A stretch of 5,354 nt of DNA from Arthrobacter sp. GTDB taxonomy: Bacteria; Actinomycetota; Actinomycetes; Actinomycetales; Micrococcaceae. Under the pieces are notes generated by a model. It did no database searches, was not told the DNA's origin, and saw only the letters and a list, made by a program, of their open reading frames with translations. Positions 1 through 4,872 of the stretch are shown one piece after another (the stretch's first letter is position 1; the number at the start of each line of letters is the position of its first letter). The translations under genes were made by a program, and so were the position numbers. The DNA lies in assembly GCA_018260285.1 (NCBI GenBank), contig JAGLBH010000125.1, forward strand, positions 1 to 5,354, read 5' to 3'.

Positions 1-1
1 G

Positions 2-640
2 GCCTACGCCAACCTGGCCATTCGCGGGCGCAAGGCCCCTCAGGTCATCGCCGAGCAGATCCCGCGCGCCCTCGAGCTGCGGCCCACCCTCGTCACGTGC
101 TATGCCGGAGGCAACGACATCCTCCGCCCCCGCGTGGACGTGGACGACATCGTCGAGCGCTACAGCTCCGCCCTGCTCCAGCTCAAGGAGCAGGGGGCCG
201 ACGTCGCCGTCTTCACCGCCTTCGACTCCGGCCGGTCCAAGACGTTCGCCGCTACCCGCAACCGCTACGCCCTCTACAACGAGCTCATCCGAGAGGCGGC
301 AGATGCCTACGGGTTCGCCCTCATCGACTTCTGGCGCATGCGCGAGCTGCACGACCAGCGCTACTGGGACCAGGACCGCCTCCACCTGTCCTCGCTGGGC
401 CACCAGTACATGGCCTCGCAGGTCCTCCGCGCGCTGGGCCAGTCCGACGTCGTCGACGCCGTCCCGGAGCTCGGCCCCGAGGCCCCGCTGAGCCGCGCGG
501 AGAGGCTCCGCGCAGACGCCCAGTGGGCCCGCGAGCACTTTGTGCCATGGGTGGGCCGCAGGGTGCGCGGAGTGTCCTCCGGAGACGGAATGAGCCCCAA
601 ATATCCCGAGTTTGTGACAAATCTGACAAAAAACGCCTGA
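2..640 (+). CDS. SGNH/GDSL-family hydrolase, 3' part only
   Basis: The reading frame is open from the window edge, so the N-terminus and the nucleophile block (GDSL-like serine) lie upstream; 212 residues are visible. Three family blocks can be read: AYANLAIRG at visible residues 1-9 (block II), GGND at 36-39 (block III, oxyanion asparagine N38) and DRLHLSSLGH starting at residue 125 (block V, catalytic D125 and H128). SGNH enzymes hydrolyse esters such as lipids, acyl groups or acetylated sugars; the substrate here cannot be told. The tail after the fold (HFVPWVGRRVRG, then SSGDG) resembles tails I recall from actinobacterial members of about 260 residues. No signal peptide can be judged because the start is missing. 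The last 15 or so codons are noticeably AT-richer than the rest. Stop is TGA at 638-640. The family call is sure, the function open. Confidence 0.88.
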   Translation, partial: AYANLAIRGRKAPQVIAEQIPRALELRPTLVTCYAGGNDILRPRVDVDDIVERYSSALLQLKEQGADVAVFTAFDSGRSKTFAATRNRYALYNELIREAADAYGFALIDFWRMRELHDQRYWDQDRLHLSSLGHQYMASQVLRALGQSDVVDAVPELGPEAPLSRAERLRADAQWAREHFVPWVGRRVRGVSSGDGMSPKYPEFVTNLTKNA

Positions 641-657
641 GCCCCCAGTCTCATGCG

Positions 658-677
658 GTGAGGCAGGCTGACCTCAC
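658..677 (+). terminator. Possible weak terminator after the SGNH gene
   Basis: GTGAGG at 658-663 pairs perfectly with CCTCAC at 672-677 across an 8-nt loop, starting 18 nt after the hydrolase stop. It is followed by TGTCTT, not a true T-run. A second small stem, ATGGC at 684-688 with GCCAT at 697-701, follows closely. Actinobacterial terminators often lack a U-tract, but a 6-bp stem is weak, so this is tentative. Confidence 0.3.
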
Positions 678-708
678 TGTCTTATGGCGGGGAAATGCCA
701 TCGCTCGG

Positions 709-737
709 TGGGCAAATGACGTGAGTGTCGGTAGCGT
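709..737 (+). promoter_or_regulatory. Candidate promoter for the proP-like gene
   Basis: TGGGCA at 709-714 (4 of 6 to TTGACA) is separated by 17 nt from TAGCGT at 732-737 (TAnnnT core of an actinobacterial -10). The predicted start near 744 would give a leader of about 70 nt before the ATG at 813. The match is by eye only. Confidence 0.33.
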
Positions 738-750
738 GAAATGCCTTGAT

Positions 751-787
751 CGGGGCCGAAAGCCTCGACCGGGGCCGAACCGCCCCG
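751..787 (+). repeat. Duplicated decamer with hairpin potential before proP
   Basis: CGGGGCCGAA occurs at 751-760 and again at 770-779. The CGGGGC of either copy can pair with GCCCCG at 782-787; from the second copy this gives a 6-bp stem with a 6-nt loop. The structure ends 13 nt before the GAAGG ribosome binding site (801-805), so it could affect translation or end short transcripts. No T-run follows. Confidence 0.35.
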
Positions 788-812
788 TCACCTACGGACA
801 GAAGGCACACTT

Positions 813-2468
813 ATGCCCCCCGCTTACACGGCTGAGGCTGATCAGAAGACTTCGCCGAAAAAGACCATTCAAGTGCGCAAGCGCAGGCTGCGCAGAGACG
901 ACGTGCACGTCGTCGACAAGCCCACCCTCAAGACCGCCATGGGCGGCACCCTCGTCGGCAACTTCATGGAGTGGTACGACGTCGGCGTCTACGGCTACCT
1001 GGCCGTCACGATGGGCTACCTCTTCCTGCCCGAGGGGAGCGACGCCGCCCAGAAGCTCTTCGGCCTCGCCACTTTCGCGGTGACCTTCGTGGCCCGCCCG
1101 CTCGGCGGCGTGGTCTTCGGCCACCTCGGCGACAAGATGGGCCGCCAGAAGGTCCTGGCCGCCACGCTCATCATGATGGCGAGCTCCACGGTGCTCATCG
1201 GCCTGCTGCCGACGGCGGCCGTCTGGGGCATCTGGGCCACGATCATCCTCGTGCTGCTCAAGCTCCTCCAGGGATTCTCCACCGGCGGCGAGTACGCGGG
1301 CGCCACGACGTTCGTCTCCGAGTACGCCCCGGACAAGAAGCGCGGCTATTTCGCGGCCTTCCTGGACCTCGGCTCGTACCTCGGCTTCGCGTTCGGCGCC
1401 CTGCTCGTGACCGTCCTCGAGGTGGTCCTCAGCCGCGAGGACATGCTCGCCTACGGCTGGCGCATTCCGTTCCTCGTGGCCCTGCCCCTGGGCGCCTCCG
1501 CGATCTACTTCCGCATGAAGATCGAGGAGTCTCCCGCCTACGCCGCCGCGCAGGACGCAGCGGAGAACCGCAACGAGGCCGTCGTCGACGACAAGATGAC
1601 CGAGTCCGGCACGAAGGGCGTCCTCAAGCACTACTGGCGCGAGATCATCGTGGCCTTCTTCCTCGTGGCCGCCGCGAACACCACGGGCTACGCGCTCACC
1701 AGCTACATGCCCACGTACCTCACGGACAACCTCGGCTACGACGTGCTCAAGGGCACGGCCATCACCGTCCCGATCCTCGTGGTCATGGCGCTGCTCATCC
1801 CCTTCGGCGGCCGCCTCTCGGACCGCATCGGACGCCGCCCGGTCCTGTGGATCGCCGCCGGCTCGACCTTCCTCTTCGCGATCCCGGCCTTCAAGCTCAT
1901 GGCTCTCGGCGAGGTGTGGGCGACGGCGCTGGGCCTGGCCCTCATGGCCTTCTCCGTGCTGTTCTACGTGGCGAACCTCGCCTCGGCCCTCCCGGCCCAG
2001 TTCCCCACGGCCTCGCGGTATGCGGGCATGGGCATCGCGTACAACCTCGGCGTCGCGCTCTTGGGCGGCACCGCCGGCCTCATCATGGAGGCGCTCGTCC
2101 AGGCGACCGGCGACAACATGATGCCGGCCTACTGGCTCATGTTCATGGCGGCCGTGGGCGGCGTGACCGTGTACTTCCTCAAGGAGTCCGCGAATCGCCC
2201 CCTGCCCGGGTCCTTCCCGTCCGTGGAGACGGAGGAGGAGGTCCGCCCGCTCCTGGAGAACCAGAGCGAGGACGAGACCATCGACTACAACGAGCTTCCC
2301 CTCGACGTGGTCCCCGTGACGCACCCGGACGTCGTCTCTGACGAGGAGGCGGAGACCTACACGGTGCCCGCCGAGTCCGTGGACGACGACGTTCTGGCCG
2401 AGGCGCGTGAGCACCAGTCAACCGGCGGCGATCCTGCGGGCGAGGCAGCTCCGCGCAGGGCCCAGTAG
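813..2468 (+). CDS. proP: ProP-like osmoprotectant (proline/betaine):H+ symporter, MFS
   Basis: This 551-residue protein has about 12 hydrophobic helices (roughly 42-68, 82-104, 114-133, 137-157, 180-204, 216-233, 276-298, 313-332, 343-363, 367-390, 403-428, 437-456). It carries the metabolite:H+ symporter signature GNFMEWYDVGVYGY at 49-62 and the MFS loop motif twice, GHLGDKMGRQKV at 103-114 and GGRLSDRIGRRPV at 332-344. GGEYAGA (158-164), YGWRIPF (214-220) and ANRPLPG (460-466) also match my recollection of E. coli ProP, which imports proline, glycine betaine and related solutes under osmotic stress. Start ATG 813 follows GAAGG by 7 nt. The N-terminus is basic (K/R-rich 11-28). After the last helix comes a tail of about 95 residues with about 25 acidic residues and no obvious coiled coil, unlike E. 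coli ProP. Other substrates (dicarboxylates, shikimate) are possible within this family. It appears to be a single-gene transcript. Confidence 0.85.
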   Translation: MPPAYTAEADQKTSPKKTIQVRKRRLRRDDVHVVDKPTLKTAMGGTLVGNFMEWYDVGVYGYLAVTMGYLFLPEGSDAAQKLFGLATFAVTFVARPLGGVVFGHLGDKMGRQKVLAATLIMMASSTVLIGLLPTAAVWGIWATIILVLLKLLQGFSTGGEYAGATTFVSEYAPDKKRGYFAAFLDLGSYLGFAFGALLVTVLEVVLSREDMLAYGWRIPFLVALPLGASAIYFRMKIEESPAYAAAQDAAENRNEAVVDDKMTESGTKGVLKHYWREIIVAFFLVAAANTTGYALTSYMPTYLTDNLGYDVLKGTAITVPILVVMALLIPFGGRLSDRIGRRPVLWIAAGSTFLFAIPAFKLMALGEVWATALGLALMAFSVLFYVANLASALPAQFPTASRYAGMGIAYNLGVALLGGTAGLIMEALVQATGDNMMPAYWLMFMAAVGGVTVYFLKESANRPLPGSFPSVETEEEVRPLLENQSEDETIDYNELPLDVVPVTHPDVVSDEEAETYTVPAESVDDDVLAEAREHQSTGGDPAGEAAPRRAQ

Positions 2469-2476
2469 ACCCGGTT

Positions 2477-2506
2477 TTGCTTTAACACAAGAGCGCCTAC
2501 TAAGAT
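2477..2506 (+). promoter_or_regulatory. Candidate promoter of the rpmB-rpmG-rpsN operon
   Basis: TTGCTT at 2477-2482 and TAAGAT at 2501-2506 are 18 nt apart, a fair housekeeping sigma match in a locally AT-rich patch just after the proP stop. Transcription would start near 2513, leaving a leader of about 280 nt before rpmB. An inverted repeat, CGCCT at 2494-2498 with AGGCG at 2511-2515 (extendable to 7 pairs with one G-U), brackets the -10. It may be an operator or a weak terminator of proP. No clear AT-rich Zur-type palindrome was found here. Confidence 0.45.
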
Positions 2507-2512
2507 GGGAAG

Positions 2513-2791
2513 GCGTTAAGTCATGCTTTGCCGTGTCTTCGTTGGGTCTTCCGACGGTCATGGCAGGGGATAGCACCCGCATCGCAGACTACCTCTCCTG
2601 GGAAAACAAGGGAGGCAGTTCTCACCGTTTTCTCGCGGCGAGGGGCCCGCGGCTGGTTCTCACCCAGCTTGGTCACCCTCCGGAAAGCTGCAGTACGCAC
2701 GGTGTCACTACTGGCGGCGGGGGCGCTCTTGATCGCAGAGGGATCTGTTGAAAAGAACCCCCGCAAGTTACTACATCTTTGAGGAGTGATC
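2513..2791 (+). promoter_or_regulatory. Long, potentially structured 5' leader of rpmB; no convincing gene
   Basis: This stretch separates the promoter candidate from rpmB. Stems visible by eye are: 2600-2607 (GGGAAAAC) with 2627-2634 (GTTTTCTC), 8 pairs including one G-U; 2634-2638 with 2647-2651 (CGCGG/CCGCG, overlapping the first by one base); 2652-2656 with 2664-2668 (GCTGG/CCAGC); 2691-2695 with 2709-2713 (CAGTA/TACTG); and 2717-2723 with 2758-2764 (GCGGGGG/CCCCCGC), the last ending 16 nt before the GAGGAG ribosome binding site. I compared it from memory with T-box, cobalamin, FMN, M-box and yybP-type elements and recognise none. A short open frame runs 2669-2782. Function in attenuation or translational control is inference. 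Confidence 0.35.
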
Positions 2792-3028
2792 ATGGCAGCA
2801 AATTGCCAGGTGACCGGAGCCAAGCCTGGGTTCGGCCACAGTATTTCGCACTCGCACCGCCGCAACAAGCGTCGGTTCGACCCGAATATTCAGAAGAAGC
2901 GCTACTGGGTTCCGTCCCTGCGCCGTAACGTCACGCTGACTCTGTCGGCTCGTGGCATCAAGACGATCGACGTCCGCGGCATCGACGCTGTCGTTGCCGA
3001 ACTTATCGCGAAGGGTGTGAAGCTCTAG
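2792..3028 (+). CDS. rpmB: 50S ribosomal protein L28, zinc-free type
   Basis: This 78-residue protein begins [19 protein letters not shown] and continues with [14 protein letters not shown] (21-34), RYWVPS (37-42) and the C-terminal [17 protein letters not shown] (55-71), a full-length L28. Only one cysteine (C5) is present; the zinc-binding form has two CxxC pairs, so this is the cysteine-poor type, like mycobacterial RpmB2 and E. coli L28. L28 sits on the large subunit near the exit-site tRNA region. GAGGAG at 2781-2786 lies 5 nt before ATG 2792; an in-frame GTG at 2786 overlaps that site and is rejected as start. Its TAG stop shares its last base with the rpmG GTG start. Codons ending in T (GTT, CGT, GCT) are more frequent than in proP or HU. 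Identity is firm; its regulation by zinc is not shown. Confidence 0.96.
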   Translation: MAANCQVTGAKPGFGHSISHSHRRNKRRFDPNIQKKRYWVPSLRRNVTLTLSARGIKTIDVRGIDAVVAELIAKGVKL

Positions 3029-3198
3029 TGGCTAAGAAGGACAAGGACGTTCGTCCCATCATCAAGCTCAAGTCCACCGCGGGCACGGGTTTCACGTACG
3101 TGACGCGCAAGAACCGTCGTAACGATCCGGACCGCATGGTTCTGAAGAAGTACGATCCGGTTGTTCGTCAGCACGTTGATTTCCGAGAGGAGCGCTAA
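3028..3198 (+). CDS. rpmG: 50S ribosomal protein L33, zinc-free type
   Basis: GTG start at 3028 overlaps the rpmB stop by one base (TAGTG), suggesting translational coupling; only a loose GAAGGG 12 nt upstream could serve as a ribosome binding site. The 56-residue product has the L33 landmarks [20 protein letters not shown] (7-26), [10 protein letters not shown] (27-36) and the ending [16 protein letters not shown]. It contains no cysteine, whereas the zinc form has CxxC pairs in both halves. It is therefore the zinc-independent paralog type, very like what I recall of mycobacterial RpmG2. L33 binds 23S rRNA near the E site. The gene is too short for most ORF cut-offs but is unmistakable by sequence and by position between rpmB and rpsN. 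Confidence 0.95.
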   Translation: MAKKDKDVRPIIKLKSTAGTGFTYVTRKNRRNDPDRMVLKKYDPVVRQHVDFREER

Positions 3199-3201
3199 AC
3201 C

Positions 3202-3507
3202 ATGGCAAAGAAGTCCAAGATTGCTCGCAACGAGCAGCGCAAGGTCATTGTTGAGCGCTACGCCGCAAAGCGCGCCGAACTGAAGAAGACGCTCGTTGAC
3301 GAAAACGCAACGGACGAGGCACGCGAGGAAGCACGTCTGGGTCTCCAGAAGCTCCCCCGCAACGCTTCGCCGGTGCGCGTTCGCAACCGCGACCTCATCG
3401 ACGGCCGCCCGCGCGGCACGTTCCAGAAGTTCGGGATCTCCCGCATCCGCTTCCGCGAGATGGCCCACAAGGGCGAGCTTCCGGGCATCACCAAGTCTTC
3501 CTGGTAA
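3202..3507 (+). CDS. rpsN: 30S ribosomal protein S14, long zinc-free type
   Basis: This 101-residue S14 starts [14 protein letters not shown]. It has the central insertion of the long form and the conserved core [14 protein letters not shown] (51-64), [19 protein letters not shown] (68-86) and the ending PGITKSSW. No cysteine is present, so the CxxC-CxxC zinc site of the short (61-residue) form is absent; this is the zinc-independent type. S14 sits in the head of the small subunit and is needed for late assembly. AGAGGAG at 3186-3192 lies inside the end of rpmG, 9 nt before ATG 3202, and only 3 nt separate the two genes, so all three are surely cotranscribed. Codon use changes along the gene: the first half mixes GCA, GAA and GTT, the second is almost all C/G-ending. 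A long hairpin follows from 3536. Confidence 0.97.
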   Translation: MAKKSKIARNEQRKVIVERYAAKRAELKKTLVDENATDEAREEARLGLQKLPRNASPVRVRNRDLIDGRPRGTFQKFGISRIRFREMAHKGELPGITKSSW

Positions 3508-3535
3508 GACCTCTCTGCCCCTCGCGGGCGGAACA

Positions 3536-3585
3536 CAGCAAGGCCCCATCACTCAGGCTCACGCCTGGGCGGTGGGGTCTTGCTG
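3536..3585. terminator. Very long hairpin, probable bidirectional terminator
   Basis: Positions 3536-3558 pair with 3563-3585 around the 4-nt loop TCAC: 23 positions with one A-C mismatch and a few G-U pairs. It begins 29 nt after the rpsN stop and lies 49 nt beyond the stop of the convergent minus-strand operon, so it can serve both. Neither side has a real U-run, which fits U-tract-free actinobacterial terminators but leaves termination unproven. Confidence 0.8.
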
Positions 3586-3633
3586 CGTCGTGGGGTGTCT
3601 TAGCGGGCAAAGGCCCTGCAGGTCGGTGCCCTG

Positions 3634-4374
3634 CTAGCGTCCGAGGAACCAGGACAGGGCGGACATGTAGGCCACGATGACGACGAAGATCCACGGGCCG
3701 GCCTTGATCGCCGCGCTGGTGGCGCGGTGGGGCTGGCGGCCCTCCTCGGTGAGGTCCTCTCCCGTGAGGGGGCTGGAGATGGGGTCCGGGCTGAGCGCCG
3801 TGCGGCCGAAGAGCACCGCCGCTGCCAGAAGTGCGAGCCCTGTTCCGAGCGTGACCCACGGGGAGATCTGGACGAGCTCCTGCCTCAAGAAGAGCGTGGC
3901 ACCCATGCTCGCTGGCATAAAGATCACCACCGCCGCGATGAGGAGCCCCATGGATCGCAGGAGCCGGTCGGCGAATCGCGCGAAGAGGACGAGCATGGCC
4001 AGGAAGAGAACTGTCGAGACGACCGCACCGAGTGTCACCGAGACGAGCTGCTCCCGCGCAAGGGCCCACACGGCGTCGGGAACGAGGGTCACGCTCTCCA
4101 CGCCGGCGAAGATCGGGAAGAGGACGCGGGCCCAGGAGGCGGCGCCTGTCGGCTTCTGCCGGTGCGGCGCGAACTCGAGGGCCCGGGCGTATTCCTGCGG
4201 TGAGCCAAAAGCCTCTGAGGGCGTCTCTCCCGATTCGGCGCAGTGGGAGCGGACGACGGAGAGCGCATCCCCGATGCCGTCCCCCGTGATCTCGCGCAGG
4301 CGCAGCTCGAGGATGAACGCCTCCTCCCAGGCCTTGGCGGACAGGGCGCGCTGGTTTCCGGATGCAGCATTCAT
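3634..4374 (-). CDS. PadR-coupled membrane protein with small helical N-terminal domain
   Basis: This 246-residue protein starts at ATG 4374, preceded by GAAGGA 6 nt upstream. The frame stays open further upstream inside padR, but this start gives the ATGA overlap with the padR stop. Residues 12-68 form a charged, predicted helical domain containing SHCAESGETPSEAFGSPQEYA (44-64, quoted in part). This resembles the HAAS/DUF1700-type domain commonly encoded beside PadR regulators. Five hydrophobic segments follow, at about 84-105, 110-131, 142-163, 173-190 and 226-244, with a polar stretch at 191-222 before the last helix. No catalytic motif or transporter signature is visible. By its neighbours it may sense or relay a membrane signal to PadR, or be the repressor's target. 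That role is inferred, and the protein is otherwise uncharacterised to me. Confidence 0.85.
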   Translation of the reverse strand: MNAASGNQRALSAKAWEEAFILELRLREITGDGIGDALSVVRSHCAESGETPSEAFGSPQEYARALEFAPHRQKPTGAASWARVLFPIFAGVESVTLVPDAVWALAREQLVSVTLGAVVSTVLFLAMLVLFARFADRLLRSMGLLIAAVVIFMPASMGATLFLRQELVQISPWVTLGTGLALLAAAVLFGRTALSPDPISSPLTGEDLTEEGRQPHRATSAAIKAGPWIFVVIVAYMSALSWFLGR

Positions 4375-4706
4375 GATGGGTCCTTCAGGAAATCGGTGGT
4401 GTGTTCGGCGAAGGCCAGCCACTGGGCTCGCTGCCTCGAGTACTCCTCGCAGCCGGCGGGGGAGAGCGTGAAGCACTTCCGCCCCGGCCCGCCCTCGCCG
4501 GCCCTCCAGGTGACCTCGACGAGCCCGGCGTTCTCGAGCCGGGCGAGGAGCGGGTAGAGGGTGCCGCCCTTGATGGAGCCGAATCCTGCGGCTTCAAGGC
4601 GGTGCGAGATGGCATAGCCGTAGGTCTCCCCGTCCGCGAGAATGCGCAGGACGGCCAGGGTGAGCGTTCCGCGGAGCCACTCGGTGGGCCAAGAGGAATC
4701 TGACAT
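4371..4706 (-). CDS. PadR-family transcriptional regulator
   Basis: This 111-residue winged-helix protein has the PadR pattern: WLRGTLTLAVLRIL (10-23), then GETYGYAISHRLE (26-38), the recognition helix region GGTLYPLLARLENAGLV (47-63), and a wing with GPGRKCFTLSPAG (73-85). A short helical end (90-107) is suitable for dimerisation, so it is of the small (PadR-s2-like) class. These proteins repress their own operon and a neighbour until a ligand or stress is sensed; the ligand here is unknown. ATG 4706 is chosen over the in-frame TTG at 4724. It has no Shine-Dalgarno sequence but lies exactly where a leaderless transcript from the TAGACA/TACGAT promoter would begin. The stop overlaps the start of the downstream membrane protein gene (ATGA), indicating one operon with coupled translation. 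Confidence 0.92.
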   Translation of the reverse strand: MSDSSWPTEWLRGTLTLAVLRILADGETYGYAISHRLEAAGFGSIKGGTLYPLLARLENAGLVEVTWRAGEGGPGRKCFTLSPAGCEEYSRQRAQWLAFAEHTTDFLKDPS

Positions 4707-4741
4707 GGCTAGATCGTATGACAATCTAGTCAGAGTGTCTA
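4706..4741 (-). promoter_or_regulatory. Candidate leaderless promoter of the padR operon
   Basis: On the minus strand, TAGACA (4741-4736; 5 of 6 to TTGACA), a 17-nt spacer and TACGAT (4718-4713) are followed by 6 nt and then the padR ATG. The expected transcription start therefore coincides with the A of the ATG at 4706. This explains the missing ribosome binding site. The spacing fits well, but the match was made by eye. Confidence 0.6.
4709..4729. promoter_or_regulatory. Candidate PadR operator over the padR -10 box
   Basis: CTAGAT at 4709-4714 and ATCTAG at 4724-4729 form a perfect inverted repeat with a 9-nt centre; two more inner pairs (GT and AC, each one base further in) fit the symmetry. 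It covers the proposed -10 and part of the spacer, the place where a dimeric repressor would block the polymerase. PadR operators are typically such imperfect palindromes. Direct binding is inferred. Confidence 0.55.
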
Positions 4742-4757
4742 CCTACTGTCTCCGGCT

Positions 4758-4827
4758 GGGTCGACCCCTGCCCCTGTCGGGTGTGCAAACGGCCCCGCAA
4801 CCCCTCGCAGCCTGGGGAAACACCCGA
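4758..4827. repeat. Palindrome and spaced inverted repeat between padR and HU
   Basis: GGGTCGACCC at 4758-4767 is a perfect 10-bp palindrome. TCGGGTGT at 4777-4784 and ACACCCGA at 4820-4827 form a perfect 8-bp inverted repeat 35 nt apart, with a small nested CCCC/GGGG pair (4801-4804, 4814-4817). The region lies just upstream of the HU promoter candidate and behind the padR promoter. It may hold regulator sites, but I recognise no known operator. Confidence 0.4.
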
Positions 4828-4841
4828 AAAGCGGCGGTATC

Positions 4842-4872
4842 TTGCGCTTTTGCCCCCGGACGCTGGTAAGTT
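4842..4872 (+). promoter_or_regulatory. Tentative promoter of the HU gene
   Basis: TTGCGC at 4842-4847 and TAAGTT at 4867-4872 are 19 nt apart, slightly long. Transcription would begin near 4880, with a leader of about 60 nt. The leader opens with a perfect palindrome, CGGAGCC-T-GGCTCCG at 4885-4899, able to form a small hairpin near the 5' end. The promoter call is weak; the palindrome is plain in the sequence. Confidence 0.35.

Noticed and set aside
134..640. GTG at 134 as the start of the SGNH hydrolase
   Set aside because: The frame is open to position 2, and the GGND block (107-118) needed for activity lies upstream of 134.
97..1083. 328-codon plus-strand frame spanning the SGNH end, the spacer and the proP start
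   Set aside because: It is an arginine/proline-rich product crossing two real genes and their spacer; a GC shadow frame with no domain.
971..2341. 456-codon plus-strand frame inside proP
   Set aside because: The product is R/G/H/P-rich with no hydrophobic helices, while the overlapping frame gives a complete transporter.
792..2414. 540-codon open frame on the minus strand opposite proP
   Set aside because: It is antisense to an unmistakable MFS transporter. Its product is a low-complexity run of H, E, G, R, V and D, typical of the reverse of C/G-ending codons.
2748..2777. TTGAAA ... TACATC as a promoter just before rpmB
   Set aside because: The transcript would start at about 2784, inside the GAGGAG site, removing it; the upstream TTGCTT/TAAGAT pair is more sensible.
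2469..2791. Zur box, T-box or cobalamin riboswitch before rpmB
   Set aside because: No TGAAA-type AT-rich palindrome, no T-box core (AGGGTGG...CCGCG) and no B12 box were found on reading the region.
2407..2868. Three overlapping frames across the proP-rpmB spacer (two plus, one minus)
   Set aside because: They have no ribosome binding sites, no recognisable domains and composition unlike real genes here. They are mutually exclusive and overlap the leader and rpmB.
3488..4476. Longer minus-strand start for the membrane protein (up to 4476) and the 193-codon frame opposite it
   Set aside because: The extension would lie inside padR without a ribosome binding site, while ATG 4374 has GAAGGA and an ATGA overlap. 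The other frame is a Pro/Arg/His-rich shadow.
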